From the NCBI RefSeq assembly GCF_049341845.1, contig NZ_JBMPIT010000005.1, positions 307,014-371,013 on the forward strand: a stretch of DNA of 64,000 nucleotides, in the 5' to 3' direction. Positions within the stretch are counted from its first letter, which is position 1. Every line of letters begins with the position of its first letter. Below are positions 8,720-17,116 of the stretch, one piece after another. Source of the stretch: Curtobacterium guangdongense. GTDB lineage: Bacteria > Actinomycetota > Actinomycetes > Actinomycetales > Microbacteriaceae. The position numbers and the translations under genes are program-made. The notes beneath the pieces were generated by a model, which was not told the origin of the DNA, ran no database searches, and was given only the letters and a program-made list of their open reading frames with translations.

Positions 8720-9166
8720 TCAGCAGGCATCGTTCCACTCGCGCCGAGGGTGCGCCGGGTCGGTGACGTCGAGCACCGCGGACGCGGCGATCTTGACGTC
8801 GGCGCGGCGCTCGAGCCGACCGGACTCCTGCTCGACCCACATCGACCACCGCCACAGCCCACGCGCACCGGCGCCGAGGACACCGTGCCCGTGCACCACC
8901 AGCACGCCGGGGCCTTCCCCCGTCGACCGGAACGGCGCCACCAGGTCGTTCCGCAGCGCGTCGGCGTCCGCCGAGCTCGCGGCAGCCGCCATGGCGGAGA
9001 CGCCCTGCTGTTCGAACCCGGCAACGAGTGCTGCGGCGACGCGCTCGAGGTCGACGCCGTCCTGGCCGTCGATGCCGACGACGGTGCGGTTTGTCCCGAC
9101 CTGCGCGATCACCTCGTTCGCGATCGCGGCCATCGTGTCGGTCTCTTCTGGTGCCCAGCGTGCCAT
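8720..9166 (-). CDS. Uridine-kinase-like protein with a lost Walker A lysine
   Basis: 148 residues from the ATG at 9166 (MARWAPEETDTMAAIANEVI). The overall plan resembles short actinobacterial uridine-kinase-like P-loop proteins: VVGIDGQDG in the P-loop position, LRNDLVAPFR, then GVLVVHGHGV, RGLWRWSMWV and a late VTDPAHPRREW. The expected GAGKTT is GVDLER here, so the lysine and Ser/Thr needed to bind ATP phosphates are absent. It is therefore unlikely to be an ordinary kinase. The family link is inferred from motif order only. It is divergent from mutY, only about 20 bp away. Confidence 0.6.
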   Translation of the reverse strand: MARWAPEETDTMAAIANEVIAQVGTNRTVVGIDGQDGVDLERVAAALVAGFEQQGVSAMAAAASSADADALRNDLVAPFRSTGEGPGVLVVHGHGVLGAGARGLWRWSMWVEQESGRLERRADVKIAASAVLDVTDPAHPRREWNDAC

Positions 9167-9172
9167 GCACCC

Positions 9173-9182
9173 ACCGTAGGCT
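9173..9182. promoter_or_regulatory. Overlapping divergent -10 boxes (mutY / kinase-like gene)
   Basis: ACCGTAGGCT contains TAGGCT on the plus strand (9177-9182) and TACGGT on the minus strand (9178-9173), sharing the TA. Each lies 3-6 nt from its start codon, so both transcripts would begin at or very near the start codon. Confidence 0.45.
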
Positions 9183-9185
9183 GTC

Positions 9186-10115
9186 GTGGTGAACGCGAGC
9201 GGAGCCTCCCGAGGGCCTGTGGAGAACCCGACCGATCCCGACATCGCGACCCCGCTGATCGCCTGGTACCGCGCCGAGGCGCGCGACCTGCCCTGGCGCC
9301 GCCCCGGCTTCCCCGCGTGGGGCACCCTGGTCAGCGAGATAATGCTCCAGCAGACGCAGGTCGCGCGCGTGGTTCCCCGACTGGAGGCATGGCTCACCCG
9401 GTGGCCGACACCTCGCGACCTCGCCGACTCGCCTCCCGGCGACGCAGTGCGGGCCTGGGACCGGCTCGGCTACCCGAGACGCGCGCTCGCGCTGCACGCG
9501 GCGGCGACGGCGATCGCCGAGCGGCACGACAACGTGGTGCCCCGCGACGTCGACGCGCTCCTCGCGCTCCCGGGGATCGGCGACTACACGGCCAGGGCGG
9601 TGGCGGTCTTCGCGTACGGCGACCGGCACCCGGTGGTCGACGTCAACGTGCGGCGGGTCCTGGCGCGAGCGCTCCTCGGCGAGGGCGAGCCCGGGCCGGC
9701 GAAGGCAAAGCGGGACCTGCCGCTGATGGAGTCGGTCCTGCCGGAGGACCGCGACGACGCGGCGACGACCAACGCCGCCGTGATGGAGCTCGGCGCACTC
9801 GTGTGCGTCGCCCGCTCCCCCGCGTGCGACGCATGCCCCATCGCGGACCGGTGCGCCTGGCGAGCAGCCGGGTACCCGGAGCACGACGGCCCACGCGCCC
9901 CGAAGCAGGCCAGGTTCGCCGGGAGTGACCGACAGGTCCGTGGGCTCGTGATGGCCGAGCTCCGCGCGAGCGACGTCCCGGTCACCCCGGACGAGATCCG
10001 CATGGTGTGGCCGGACGACGCCCAGCGCGACCGGGCGCTCGCGTCGCTCCTGCGCGACGGGCTGGCCGTCGGGGACGACGCGAGCGGCTACCGGTTGCCG
10101 GATGGGTCAGACTGA
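9186..10115 (+). CDS. mutY: A/G-specific adenine DNA glycosylase
   Basis: Removes adenine mispaired with 8-oxoguanine. The 309 residues show the helix-hairpin-helix glycosylase fold: SEIMLQQTQV with catalytic Glu51, LPGIGDYTARAV, VVDVNVRRV with Asp152, and the iron-sulfur cysteines C207, C214, C217 and C223 in C-x6-C-x2-C-x5-C spacing. The C-terminal 8-oxoG-recognition domain is shorter than in E. coli MutY, a common actinobacterial form. The start is GTG at 9186 or 9189. It converges with rbfA, leaving 13 nt. Confidence 0.95.
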   Translation: MVNASGASRGPVENPTDPDIATPLIAWYRAEARDLPWRRPGFPAWGTLVSEIMLQQTQVARVVPRLEAWLTRWPTPRDLADSPPGDAVRAWDRLGYPRRALALHAAATAIAERHDNVVPRDVDALLALPGIGDYTARAVAVFAYGDRHPVVDVNVRRVLARALLGEGEPGPAKAKRDLPLMESVLPEDRDDAATTNAAVMELGALVCVARSPACDACPIADRCAWRAAGYPEHDGPRAPKQARFAGSDRQVRGLVMAELRASDVPVTPDEIRMVWPDDAQRDRALASLLRDGLAVGDDASGYRLPDGSD

Positions 10116-10128
10116 GCGTCGGGACCGA

Positions 10129-10578
10129 CTAGGCGCGCTCCTCGGCGTCGTCGTCCTCGTCGTCGTCGTGCTTGTACGGGTCGGCGTCGCCGGCGTACGT
10201 CGCGCCGGCCGAGGCGTTCCGGACCTCCTCGTCGCGCAGCTTGGCCTGCACCAGCAGGTCCTCCATGTGCGCCGAGGTGTCCGGCAGGGCGTCGGCGATG
10301 AACTCGAGCGACGGCGTCAACCGAGCGGTGATGTTCTTGCCGACCTCGGAGCGGAGCATGCCGGTCGCGGCCTTGAGCGCCGCGGCGGAGTCGGCACGCT
10401 CCTCGTCCGTGCCGTACACGGTGTAGAAGACCGACGCGTGCTGCAGGTCACCGGTGACGCGGACGTCCGTGATGGTCACGAACCCGAGTCGCGGGTCACG
10501 CAGGCCCTTGTCGATCCGGCGGGCGACGACTTCCTTGATGCGGTCCGCCATCTTGCGTGCGCGCTGCGGATCAGCCAT
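10129..10578 (-). CDS. rbfA: 30S ribosome-binding factor A
   Basis: Late-stage 30S maturation factor with a KH-like fold. The 149 residues begin MADPQRARKMADRIKEVVAR and show the family strand DPRLGFVTITDVRVTGDLQHA; an acidic tail follows (HDDDEDDDAEE). It lies downstream of infB, the standard nusA-ylxR-infB-rbfA order, but a strong hairpin separates the two, so rbfA may be partly uncoupled from infB. Confidence 0.96.
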   Translation of the reverse strand: MADPQRARKMADRIKEVVARRIDKGLRDPRLGFVTITDVRVTGDLQHASVFYTVYGTDEERADSAAALKAATGMLRSEVGKNITARLTPSLEFIADALPDTSAHMEDLLVQAKLRDEEVRNASAGATYAGDADPYKHDDDEDDDAEERA

Positions 10579-10611
10579 GGGTGCCTCCTGGGGCGGTGGT
10601 GGAACGGGGTC

Positions 10612-10649
10612 GGGCCCCGGCTCCTCCCGCGAAGGAGAGGCCGGGGCCC
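10612..10649 (-). terminator. Hairpin between infB and rbfA
   Basis: GGGCCCCGGC at the left pairs with GCCGGGGCCC at the right; the stem continues with TCCT/AGGA after a 2-nt bulge. It follows the infB stop and would terminate or attenuate read-through into rbfA. Confidence 0.7.
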
Positions 10650-10664
10650 AGGGTGGTCACACGA

Positions 10665-13487
10665 TCAGTCGCGCGGCTTCTCGACGAGCTCGGTGGTCTC
10701 GATCTCGTCACCGATCTGGATGTCGTTGTACTTGCCCAGACCGATACCGGCCTCGAAGTCCGTGCGGACCTCGGTGACGTCGTCCTTGAAGCGACGGAGC
10801 GACTCGATGGCCAGCCCGTCCGCGAGGACCACGCCGTCACGGATGACGCGCGCCTTGGCGTTGCGCGTGATCGTGCCGGAACGGACGATGACACCGGCGA
10901 TGTTGCCGAACTTCGAGGACCGGAAGACCTCGCGGATCTCGGCGACACCGGACTGCACCTCTTCGTACTCGGGCTTGAGCATGCCCTTGAGGGACTGCTC
11001 GATGTCCTCGAGTGCGTTGTAGATGACCGAGTAGAACCGGACGTCGATGCCTTCACGGGCAGCGCGCTCGCGGGCCTTGACGTCCGGACGGACGTTGAAG
11101 CCGACGACGATCGCGTTGTCGATCGTGGCGAGGTCGATGTCCGACTCCGTGATCGCACCCACACCGCGGTGCAGGATGCGCAGCTGCACGCTGTCGTCCA
11201 CCTCGATGTCGAGGAGCGACTGCTCGAGTGCCTCGACGGCACCGGAGACGTCACCCTTGATGATGAGGTTGAGCGAGTCGACCTTGCCCTCTTCGAGTGC
11301 ACGGGTGAAGTCCTCGAGCGAGATGCGCTTGCGGGCCTTGGCCAGCTGGGCGTTGCGCTCGGCGGCTTCACGCTTCTCAGCGATCTGGCGTGCCGTGCGG
11401 TCCTCTTCGGTGACGAGGAACGTGTCACCGGCGCGGGGCACCGACGACAGACCCTGCACCTGGACCGGGCGGCTCGGCGTCGCTGCTGCGACGGCGTTGC
11501 CGTCCTCGTCGGTCATCGCACGGACGCGGCCGTAGGCCGTACCCGCCACGATGGCGTCACCGACGTGGAGCGTGCCCGACTGGATGAGCACCGTCGCGAC
11601 GGCGCCGCGGCCCTTGTCGAGGCGTGCTTCGATCGCGACACCGCGGGCGTCCTTGTCGGGGTTCGCACGCAGGTCGAGCCCGGCGTCCGCGGTGAGCAGG
11701 ACGGCGTCCAGGAGCTCCTGGATGCCGATGTTCTGCCGCGCCGACACGTCGACGAACATGACGTCGCCGCCGTACTCCTCGGCCACCAGGTTGTACTCGG
11801 TGAGCTGCTGGCGGACCTTGGCCGGGTTCGCGCCGTCCTTGTCGATCTTGTTCACCGCGACCACGATCGGCACGTTCGCCGACTGCGCGTGGTTCAGCGC
11901 CTCGATCGTCTGGGGCATGATGCCGTCGTCCGCCGCGACCACCAGGATCGCGATGTCCGTCACCTGCGCACCACGGGCACGCATGGCGGTGAACGCCTCG
12001 TGTCCAGGGGTGTCGATGAAGGTGATCGGGCGCTCGATGCCCTCGTGCTCGGTGGTGATCTGGTACGCACCGATGTGCTGCGTGATGCCGCCGGCTTCGC
12101 CCTCGACCACCTTGGAGTTGCGGATGGCGTCGAGCAGTCGGGTCTTACCGTGGTCGACGTGACCCATGACGGTGACGACCGGGGGACGCTGCTGGAGGAC
12201 GGAGTCGTCTTCCTCTGCGTACTCGGCGTCGATGTCGATGTCGAAGCCCTCGAGGAGCTCGCGGTCTTCGTCTTCCGGCGACACGATCTGGATCTTGTAG
12301 CCGAGCTCGTCGCCGAGGACCTCGAAGGTCGCCTCGTCGAGGGACTCCGTGGCGGTCGCCATCTCACCGAGGTGGAACAGCACCGTCACGAGGTTGCCGG
12401 GGCTGGCGTCGATCTTGTCCGCGAAGTCCGAGATGCTCGCACCGCGACGGAGTCGGACGACCGTGTTGCCGTCGCCACGAGGGACCTGCACACCGCCGAG
12501 CGACGGCGCCTGCCGCATCTCGTACTCGGCGCGCTTCGTCCGCTTCGACTTGCGGGCACGGCTCTTGCCGCCACCACGACCGAACGCACCAGCGGTACCG
12601 CCACCGGGGCCACGACCACGGCCGCCGCCACCGGCGGGACGCGGGCCGCTGAACGCCGGACGCGGGAAGCCGCCACCGGCGCCGCCACCGGCACCCGGAC
12701 GACCACCGGGGCCGCCACGACCGCCGCCACCCTGGCCCGGGCGCTGCCCGAAGCCGTTCGGACGGTTGCCCTGACCGGGACCACCCGGACGCGGAGCACC
12801 CGGACGGGGCGCGCCGGGACGCGGGGGCTGCGGACGCGGGATCCCACCGCCGCCGGCACCGCCGGCGGGGCGCTGGCCCATGCCCTGGTTCGACGAGTAG
12901 GGGTTGTTGCCCGGACGGGGCGGGCGCGAGCCCATGCCCTGGCTGGACGCGTAAGGGTTGTTGCCCGGACGTGCGCCCGGCTTCGGGCCACCCGGCTTCG
13001 GACCGGCAGCCGCTGCGGGCTTCGGGCCACCCGGCTTCACGGCGTCCGACTTGGCGGGACCGTCAGCGGAGCCGGAGCTCTTCGACTCGGCTGCCGCCTT
13101 CTGGGCTGCTTCTGCCTCGGCCTGTCGCTGTGCGACGGTCTTCGGAGCCGGCGTGACGGGCACGTCGGAACCGTCCGAGGGTGCTGCCGCGGCGGGTGCT
13201 GCGGCCTCGGGCTCCGGGGTCGGCGCCGGACGCTTGGGTCCGGGCTTCGGGCCACCGGGCTTGGGCGCTGCGGACTTCGCCGCCGGCGCGGGTGCTGCTG
13301 CAGCGGGCTTGGCGGACGCCGAAGCACCTTCTGCCTGCAGGGCGGCACGGAGCTTCCGTGCCACGGGGGGCTCGACACTCGAGCTCGGTCCCTTGACGAA
13401 CTCGCCCAGCTCCTTGAGCTTCTCGAGTGCGGTCTTGCTGTCGACGCCGAGCTCGCTTGCGATCTCGTGTACGCGTGGTTTCGCCAC
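10665..13487 (-). CDS. infB: Translation initiation factor IF-2
   Basis: GTPase that delivers initiator fMet-tRNA to the 30S subunit. 940 residues: an IF2-N helix region (VAKPRVHEIASELGVDSKT), a long Ala/Pro/Gly/Arg-rich linker (about 60-330), then the G domain with GHVDHGKT, DTPGHEAF and NKID, followed by domains II-IV. The GTG at 13487 has AAGGAG 5 nt upstream. The linker carries two near copies of RPGNNPYxSxQGMG and many Gly-Arg stretches, as in other actinobacterial IF-2 proteins. It follows ylxR after 74 nt. Confidence 0.98.
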   Translation of the reverse strand: MAKPRVHEIASELGVDSKTALEKLKELGEFVKGPSSSVEPPVARKLRAALQAEGASASAKPAAAAPAPAAKSAAPKPGGPKPGPKRPAPTPEPEAAAPAAAAPSDGSDVPVTPAPKTVAQRQAEAEAAQKAAAESKSSGSADGPAKSDAVKPGGPKPAAAAGPKPGGPKPGARPGNNPYASSQGMGSRPPRPGNNPYSSNQGMGQRPAGGAGGGGIPRPQPPRPGAPRPGAPRPGGPGQGNRPNGFGQRPGQGGGGRGGPGGRPGAGGGAGGGFPRPAFSGPRPAGGGGRGRGPGGGTAGAFGRGGGKSRARKSKRTKRAEYEMRQAPSLGGVQVPRGDGNTVVRLRRGASISDFADKIDASPGNLVTVLFHLGEMATATESLDEATFEVLGDELGYKIQIVSPEDEDRELLEGFDIDIDAEYAEEDDSVLQQRPPVVTVMGHVDHGKTRLLDAIRNSKVVEGEAGGITQHIGAYQITTEHEGIERPITFIDTPGHEAFTAMRARGAQVTDIAILVVAADDGIMPQTIEALNHAQSANVPIVVAVNKIDKDGANPAKVRQQLTEYNLVAEEYGGDVMFVDVSARQNIGIQELLDAVLLTADAGLDLRANPDKDARGVAIEARLDKGRGAVATVLIQSGTLHVGDAIVAGTAYGRVRAMTDEDGNAVAAATPSRPVQVQGLSSVPRAGDTFLVTEEDRTARQIAEKREAAERNAQLAKARKRISLEDFTRALEEGKVDSLNLIIKGDVSGAVEALEQSLLDIEVDDSVQLRILHRGVGAITESDIDLATIDNAIVVGFNVRPDVKARERAAREGIDVRFYSVIYNALEDIEQSLKGMLKPEYEEVQSGVAEIREVFRSSKFGNIAGVIVRSGTITRNAKARVIRDGVVLADGLAIESLRRFKDDVTEVRTDFEAGIGLGKYNDIQIGDEIETTELVEKPRD

Positions 13488-13561
13488 TGTTCTCCTTCAC
13501 GGGTCCCACCCCGTCAAGGGGTAGGACTCACTGGATGATGGGTCTCATTTCGAGCCGCTCA

Positions 13562-13882
13562 TCAGTTGTCCATAAGCCGTTCAGCCTGTTCTGTCGTGTC
13601 CGGGCGCTCTTCCGCGAGGTCCCTCGGGTGAGGGAGACTCCGCAGGTAGTCGAGCACCGCAGACGTGTCCGGTTCGCGATCCAGCCGCAGCGCCCGGCGG
13701 AAAGCCCTGCGCTTGACGGCCAGCTCGTAGGCTTCGACGGTCGGTGTGAGCCACGCTCCCCGGCCCGGCATGACTGCCTTCGGATCCGCCACCACACGTC
13801 CGTCACCCAGGGCGACGACTCGGAGGAGGGAGGATCGGGATGCGCGACGACGACTGCCGATGCACGTTCTGACGGCGACCAC
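13562..13882 (-). CDS. YlxR family RNA-binding protein (DUF448)
   Basis: 106 residues. The N-terminus VVAVRTCIGSRRRASRSSLL carries the TCIGCR-like motif of the family, here TCIGSRRR with the second cysteine replaced by serine; PGRGAWLTPT follows, matching the PGRGAYLC region again without cysteine. The GTG at 13882 has AAGGAG 4-5 nt upstream, clearly better than the longer frame. It sits between nusA and infB as in most bacteria. It is expected to bind RNA; in some bacteria YlxR affects RNase P or transcription. Confidence 0.9.
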   Translation of the reverse strand: MVAVRTCIGSRRRASRSSLLRVVALGDGRVVADPKAVMPGRGAWLTPTVEAYELAVKRRAFRRALRLDREPDTSAVLDYLRSLPHPRDLAEERPDTTEQAERLMDN

Positions 13883-13957
13883 TCTACTCCTTGCCTCCGA
13901 CGACCGCGATCCGGCGCGCCCGGACGGGGCACGCCGAGCGCGAAACCCGCCCGCTAC

Positions 13958-14053
13958 GACTCGTCGTCGTCCAAGATGGAACCTCGACGAATCATCTGGA
14001 TGTCGACCATCACTCGTCGTCGTCCAGGATGGAATCCGGCTGGATGTCGATGC
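13958..14053. repeat. Imperfect tandem duplication of the nusA 3' end
   Basis: The segment at about 13958-14007 repeats 14009-14053: both contain ACTCGTCGTCGTCCARGATGGAA followed by a CTGGATGTCGA block, with a short insertion in the outer copy. The inner copy encodes the last nusA codons (IDIQPDSILDDDE); the outer copy would read VDIQMIRRGSILDDDES in another frame after the stop. It looks like a vestigial duplication of the gene end. Confidence 0.75.
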
Positions 14054-15005
14054 GCGCGCCCGTGAGCTTCGCTGCCAGGCGGGCGTTCTGCCCTTCCTTG
14101 CCGATCGCGAGCGACAGCTGGTAGTCGGGCACCAGAGCACGGACCGCCTTGGTCGAGACGTCGAGCACGAACGCGCTCGTCACCTTCGCCGGCGACAGCG
14201 CGCTCGCCACGAACGTCGCGAGGTCGGGCGACCAGTCCACGATGTCGATCTTCTCGGCACCGAGCTCGGTCGTCACGGCGCGCACGCGGGCACCGAGCTC
14301 GCCGATGCACGCGCCCTTCGCGTTGACGCCGGGTTCGTTCGCCTTGACCGCGATCTTCGTGCGGTGACCGGCTTCACGTGCGAGCGAGGTGATCTCCACG
14401 ACGCCGGAGGCGATCTCCGGGACCTCGAGCGCGAACAGCTTGCGGACCAGACCCGGGTGCGTGCGCGACACCGTGATCTGCGGACCCTTGTTGCCGCGGC
14501 CGACGCTCGTCACGTAGACGCGGAGGCGGGAGCCGTGCGTGTACGTCTCCCCCGGGACCTGCTCTTCCGGCGGCAGGATGGCCTCCACCGTGCCGAGGTC
14601 GACGTGCACCATCTTCGGGTTCGGGCCCTGCTGGACCACACCCGCGACGATGTCGCCTTCCTTGCCGCGGAACTCGCCGAGGATCTTGTCGTCGCCGATG
14701 TCGCGGAGTCGCTGGTTGATGACCTGCTTCGCCGCGAACGCCGCGATGCGGCCGAAGTCGCTCGGCTGGTCGACGGCCTCACCGATGACGGTGCCCTCGT
14801 CGTCGCGCTCCGGTACGAAGACGCTGACCTCACCGGTCTTCCGGTCGAGCTCGACGCGGGACTGCGCGTCGGCCGGCTCGCCGTTCTCGTCGGTGTGCTT
14901 GTGGTACGCGGTCAGGATGGCCGACTCGATGATCTGGACGAGTTCTTCGAACGGGATCTCCCGTTCACGCTCCATGAGTCGCAGGACTGCGAGATCGATC
15001 TTCAC
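14010..15005 (-). CDS. nusA: Transcription termination/antitermination protein NusA
   Basis: Binds RNA polymerase and nascent RNA to modulate pausing, termination and antitermination. 331 residues: N-terminal RNAP-binding domain (VKIDLAVLRLMEREREIPF), an S1 domain (EGDIVAGVVQQGPNPKMVHV), and KH1/KH2 domains (GACIGELGARVRAVTTELG, LAIGKEGQNARLAAKLTG). The C-terminal acidic repeats of E. coli NusA are absent, as is typical outside proteobacteria. It starts GTG at 15005. rimP, the usual upstream partner, is not present in the 258-nt gap to proS. Confidence 0.97.
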   Translation of the reverse strand: MKIDLAVLRLMEREREIPFEELVQIIESAILTAYHKHTDENGEPADAQSRVELDRKTGEVSVFVPERDDEGTVIGEAVDQPSDFGRIAAFAAKQVINQRLRDIGDDKILGEFRGKEGDIVAGVVQQGPNPKMVHVDLGTVEAILPPEEQVPGETYTHGSRLRVYVTSVGRGNKGPQITVSRTHPGLVRKLFALEVPEIASGVVEITSLAREAGHRTKIAVKANEPGVNAKGACIGELGARVRAVTTELGAEKIDIVDWSPDLATFVASALSPAKVTSAFVLDVSTKAVRALVPDYQLSLAIGKEGQNARLAAKLTGARIDIQPDSILDDDE

Positions 15006-15109
15006 CGAGGGCCTCCGTATTCAGCTGAGTCGCTCCCGCGCACTGGAACCGCGCAGAAGTCGGCGTCCAGACTACCGCACTGCGGGTCGCGACCCGGCCG
15101 CGCCGTTGC

Positions 15110-15151
15110 GGACTGGAGGCACGGTGCCAGCCCGCACCGAGCCTCCCGTCC
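15110..15151. repeat. GGAC-GGAGGCTCGG family hairpin element, full copy
   Basis: A 42-nt element starts GGACTGGAGGC and ends GCCTCCCGTCC; 16 of 18 positions pair around a 6-nt loop (15128-15133). It lies in the proS-nusA gap. Related copies at 17054, 53842 and 54735, and weaker ones at 42807 and 63983, share the core. Confidence 0.7.
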
Positions 15152-15193
15152 GGTGCGTGGCGCGCCCAGATCCCCGAAACGGTCCCGGAACGA

Positions 15194-15223
15194 CGAGACG
15201 CCGCCGATGTCGGCGGCGTCTCG
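15194..15223 (-). terminator. Hairpin terminator after proS
   Basis: CGAGACGCCGCCGA (15194-15207) and TCGGCGGCGTCTCG (15210-15223) form a perfect 14-bp stem with a minimal TG spacer, about 40 nt past the proS stop. Confidence 0.85.
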
Positions 15224-15263
15224 TTCCGGTCGCGGCGTTTCGGCCGCACTGCGGTGCCAGCCG

Positions 15264-17015
15264 CTAGATCGCGCGGACCGCCGACAGCAGGTCGGCGACG
15301 GGCACCTCGGTGCGCTCACCGCTCGCACGGTTCCACAGCTCGACGATGCCGTCGGCGGCGCCGCGACCGGAGACGATCACGATCGGCATGCCCAGGAGCT
15401 CGGCGTCGCGGAGCTTCACGCCGGGAGAGACCTTGGGACGGTCGTCGTAGAGCACGTCGTACCGGTCGTCCTCGAGCGAGGCGACGATCGACGTGGCGAG
15501 GTCGTAGGCGGTCTCGTCCCGACCGGTGGCGACCACGTGCACGTCGAACGGTGCGACGTGCTTCGGCCACGCGAGACCCTTGTCGTCGTTGTGCGCCTCG
15601 GCCAGGATCGCGAGGATGCGGGTCACGCCGATGCCGTACGAGCCCATCGTCACGGTGGCGAGCTTGCCGTTCTCGTCCTGCACCTTGAGCCCGAGGGCTT
15701 CGGCGTACTTGCGGCCGAGCTGGAAGACGTGGCCGATCTCCATGCCGCGTGCGGTCTCGAGCGGACCGGAGCCGTCGGGTGCGGGGTCGCCGGCACGGAC
15801 GTCGGAGACCTCGACCACGCCGTCGGCGACGAAGTCACGCCCGGCGACGAGGCCCGAGACGTGGAGGCCGCGCTCGTTCGCGCCGGTCACCCACGCGGTG
15901 CCGTCGACGACGCGCGGGTCGACGAAGTACCGGATGCCCGTCGCGCTGTCCGCGCCGAGGACCTGCGGGCCGATGTAGCCCTTGACCAGGCCCTTGTGCT
16001 TCCGGAAGTCGTCGTCGCCCGCGGCTTCGACCTCGGCGGGGGCGAACGAGACCTCTGCACGCTTCAGGTCGACGTCGCGGTCGCCGGGGAGCCCGACGAC
16101 GACGATCTCCCGCGTGCCGTCGAGGTGCGTCAGCGCGAGCACGACGTTCTTGAGCGTGTCGGCGGCCGTCCACGGCGCACCGTCGCGCGGAGCCACCTGG
16201 TTGGCGTGCTCGACGAGGGTGTCGATCGTCGGGGTGTCCGACGCCGGTAGCAGCACGGGTTCGGGCTGGCCGTCGATCGGCAGGGCGTAGGGCACCGGGG
16301 TGACGTACGCCTCGACGTTGGCCGCGTACCCGCCGGCACTGCGCACGAAGGTGTCCTCACCCACGGCGATCGGGTGCAGGAACTCCTCCGACTTGGAGCC
16401 GCCCATCGCACCGGCGTCGGCCTTGACGATCGCGTACTCGAGACCCAGGCGGCTGAAGATGCGCTCGTAGGCGTCGCGCATCGTCTGGTAGCTGCGGTCG
16501 AGCCCCTCGTCCGTGACGTCGAACGAGTAGGCGTCCTTCATCGTGAACTCGCGACCGCGCAGCAGCCCGGCACGGGGACGTGCTTCGTCGCGGTACTTGT
16601 CCTGGATCTGGAACAGCGTGACGGGCAGGTCCTTGTACGACGAGTACAGGTCCTTCACCAGCAGCGCGAAGAGCTCTTCGTGCGTGGGCGCGAGCAGGTA
16701 GTCGGCGCCCTTGCGGTCCTGCAGGCGGAAGATGCCCTCGCCGTACTCGGTCCAGCGGTTCGTCGCCTCGTAGGGCTCGCGCGGGGCCAGCGCCGGAAGC
16801 AGGACCTCTTGCGCGCCGGCGGCCTCCATCTCCTGCCGGATGATGCCCTCGATGCGCGCGCGGACGCGCAGACCGAGCGGCAGCCAGGCGAAGATGCCCG
16901 GGGCCTGGCGACGGATGTACCCGGCGCGGACGAGCAGCTTCGCGCTCGTCACCTCGGCGTCGGAGGGATCGTCGCGGAGCGTACGGAGGAACAGATGCGA
17001 GAGCCGTGTGACCAC
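15264..17015 (-). CDS. proS: Prolyl-tRNA synthetase
   Basis: Class II synthetase that charges tRNA-Pro. 583 residues, beginning VVTRLSHLFLRTLRDDPSDAE. Landmarks are the P-loop-like QEVLLPALAPREPYEATNRW, YLLAPTHEELF, the RPRAGLLRGREFTMKDAYSFD motif 2 region, a YbaK-like editing insertion in the middle (about 240-390), and MGSYGIGVTRIL as motif 3. This is the bacterial (editing-domain) type. It starts GTG at 17015 and lies downstream of ispG. Confidence 0.98.
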   Translation of the reverse strand: MVTRLSHLFLRTLRDDPSDAEVTSAKLLVRAGYIRRQAPGIFAWLPLGLRVRARIEGIIRQEMEAAGAQEVLLPALAPREPYEATNRWTEYGEGIFRLQDRKGADYLLAPTHEELFALLVKDLYSSYKDLPVTLFQIQDKYRDEARPRAGLLRGREFTMKDAYSFDVTDEGLDRSYQTMRDAYERIFSRLGLEYAIVKADAGAMGGSKSEEFLHPIAVGEDTFVRSAGGYAANVEAYVTPVPYALPIDGQPEPVLLPASDTPTIDTLVEHANQVAPRDGAPWTAADTLKNVVLALTHLDGTREIVVVGLPGDRDVDLKRAEVSFAPAEVEAAGDDDFRKHKGLVKGYIGPQVLGADSATGIRYFVDPRVVDGTAWVTGANERGLHVSGLVAGRDFVADGVVEVSDVRAGDPAPDGSGPLETARGMEIGHVFQLGRKYAEALGLKVQDENGKLATVTMGSYGIGVTRILAILAEAHNDDKGLAWPKHVAPFDVHVVATGRDETAYDLATSIVASLEDDRYDVLYDDRPKVSPGVKLRDAELLGMPIVIVSGRGAADGIVELWNRASGERTEVPVADLLSAVRAI

Positions 17016-17053
17016 CCGCTCAGCCTAGCGGCGGTGCCGACCGTCACCGCGAC

Positions 17054-17095
17054 GGACAGGAGGCCCGTGGCGGGATCGCCACGAGCCTCCTGTCC
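17054..17095 (-). terminator. Hairpin terminator after ispG, member of the GGAC hairpin family
   Basis: GGACAGGAGGC...GTGGCG and CGCCAC...GCCTCCTGTCC pair over about 19 positions around the loop GGAT. The length is 42 nt, the same as the element at 15110-15151, with the same ends. It separates ispG from proS. Confidence 0.85.
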
Positions 17096-17116
17096 GGTGT
17101 GTGGTGCTGCGCGCGG

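Noticed and set aside
12600..12990. Repetitive GGACGG/CCACCG tract that might be a tandem repeat array
   Set aside because: It encodes the Gly/Pro/Arg linker of IF-2, with irregular units explained by codon use.
10557..13538. 993-residue plus-strand open frame opposite infB
   Set aside because: It is the antisense shadow of a certain IF-2 gene; its Arg/Thr/Asp-rich make-up and lack of domains are typical of high-G+C shadows.
14500..14840. Ser/Arg-rich minus-strand frame inside nusA
   Set aside because: Frame-shifted shadow of nusA with no family features.
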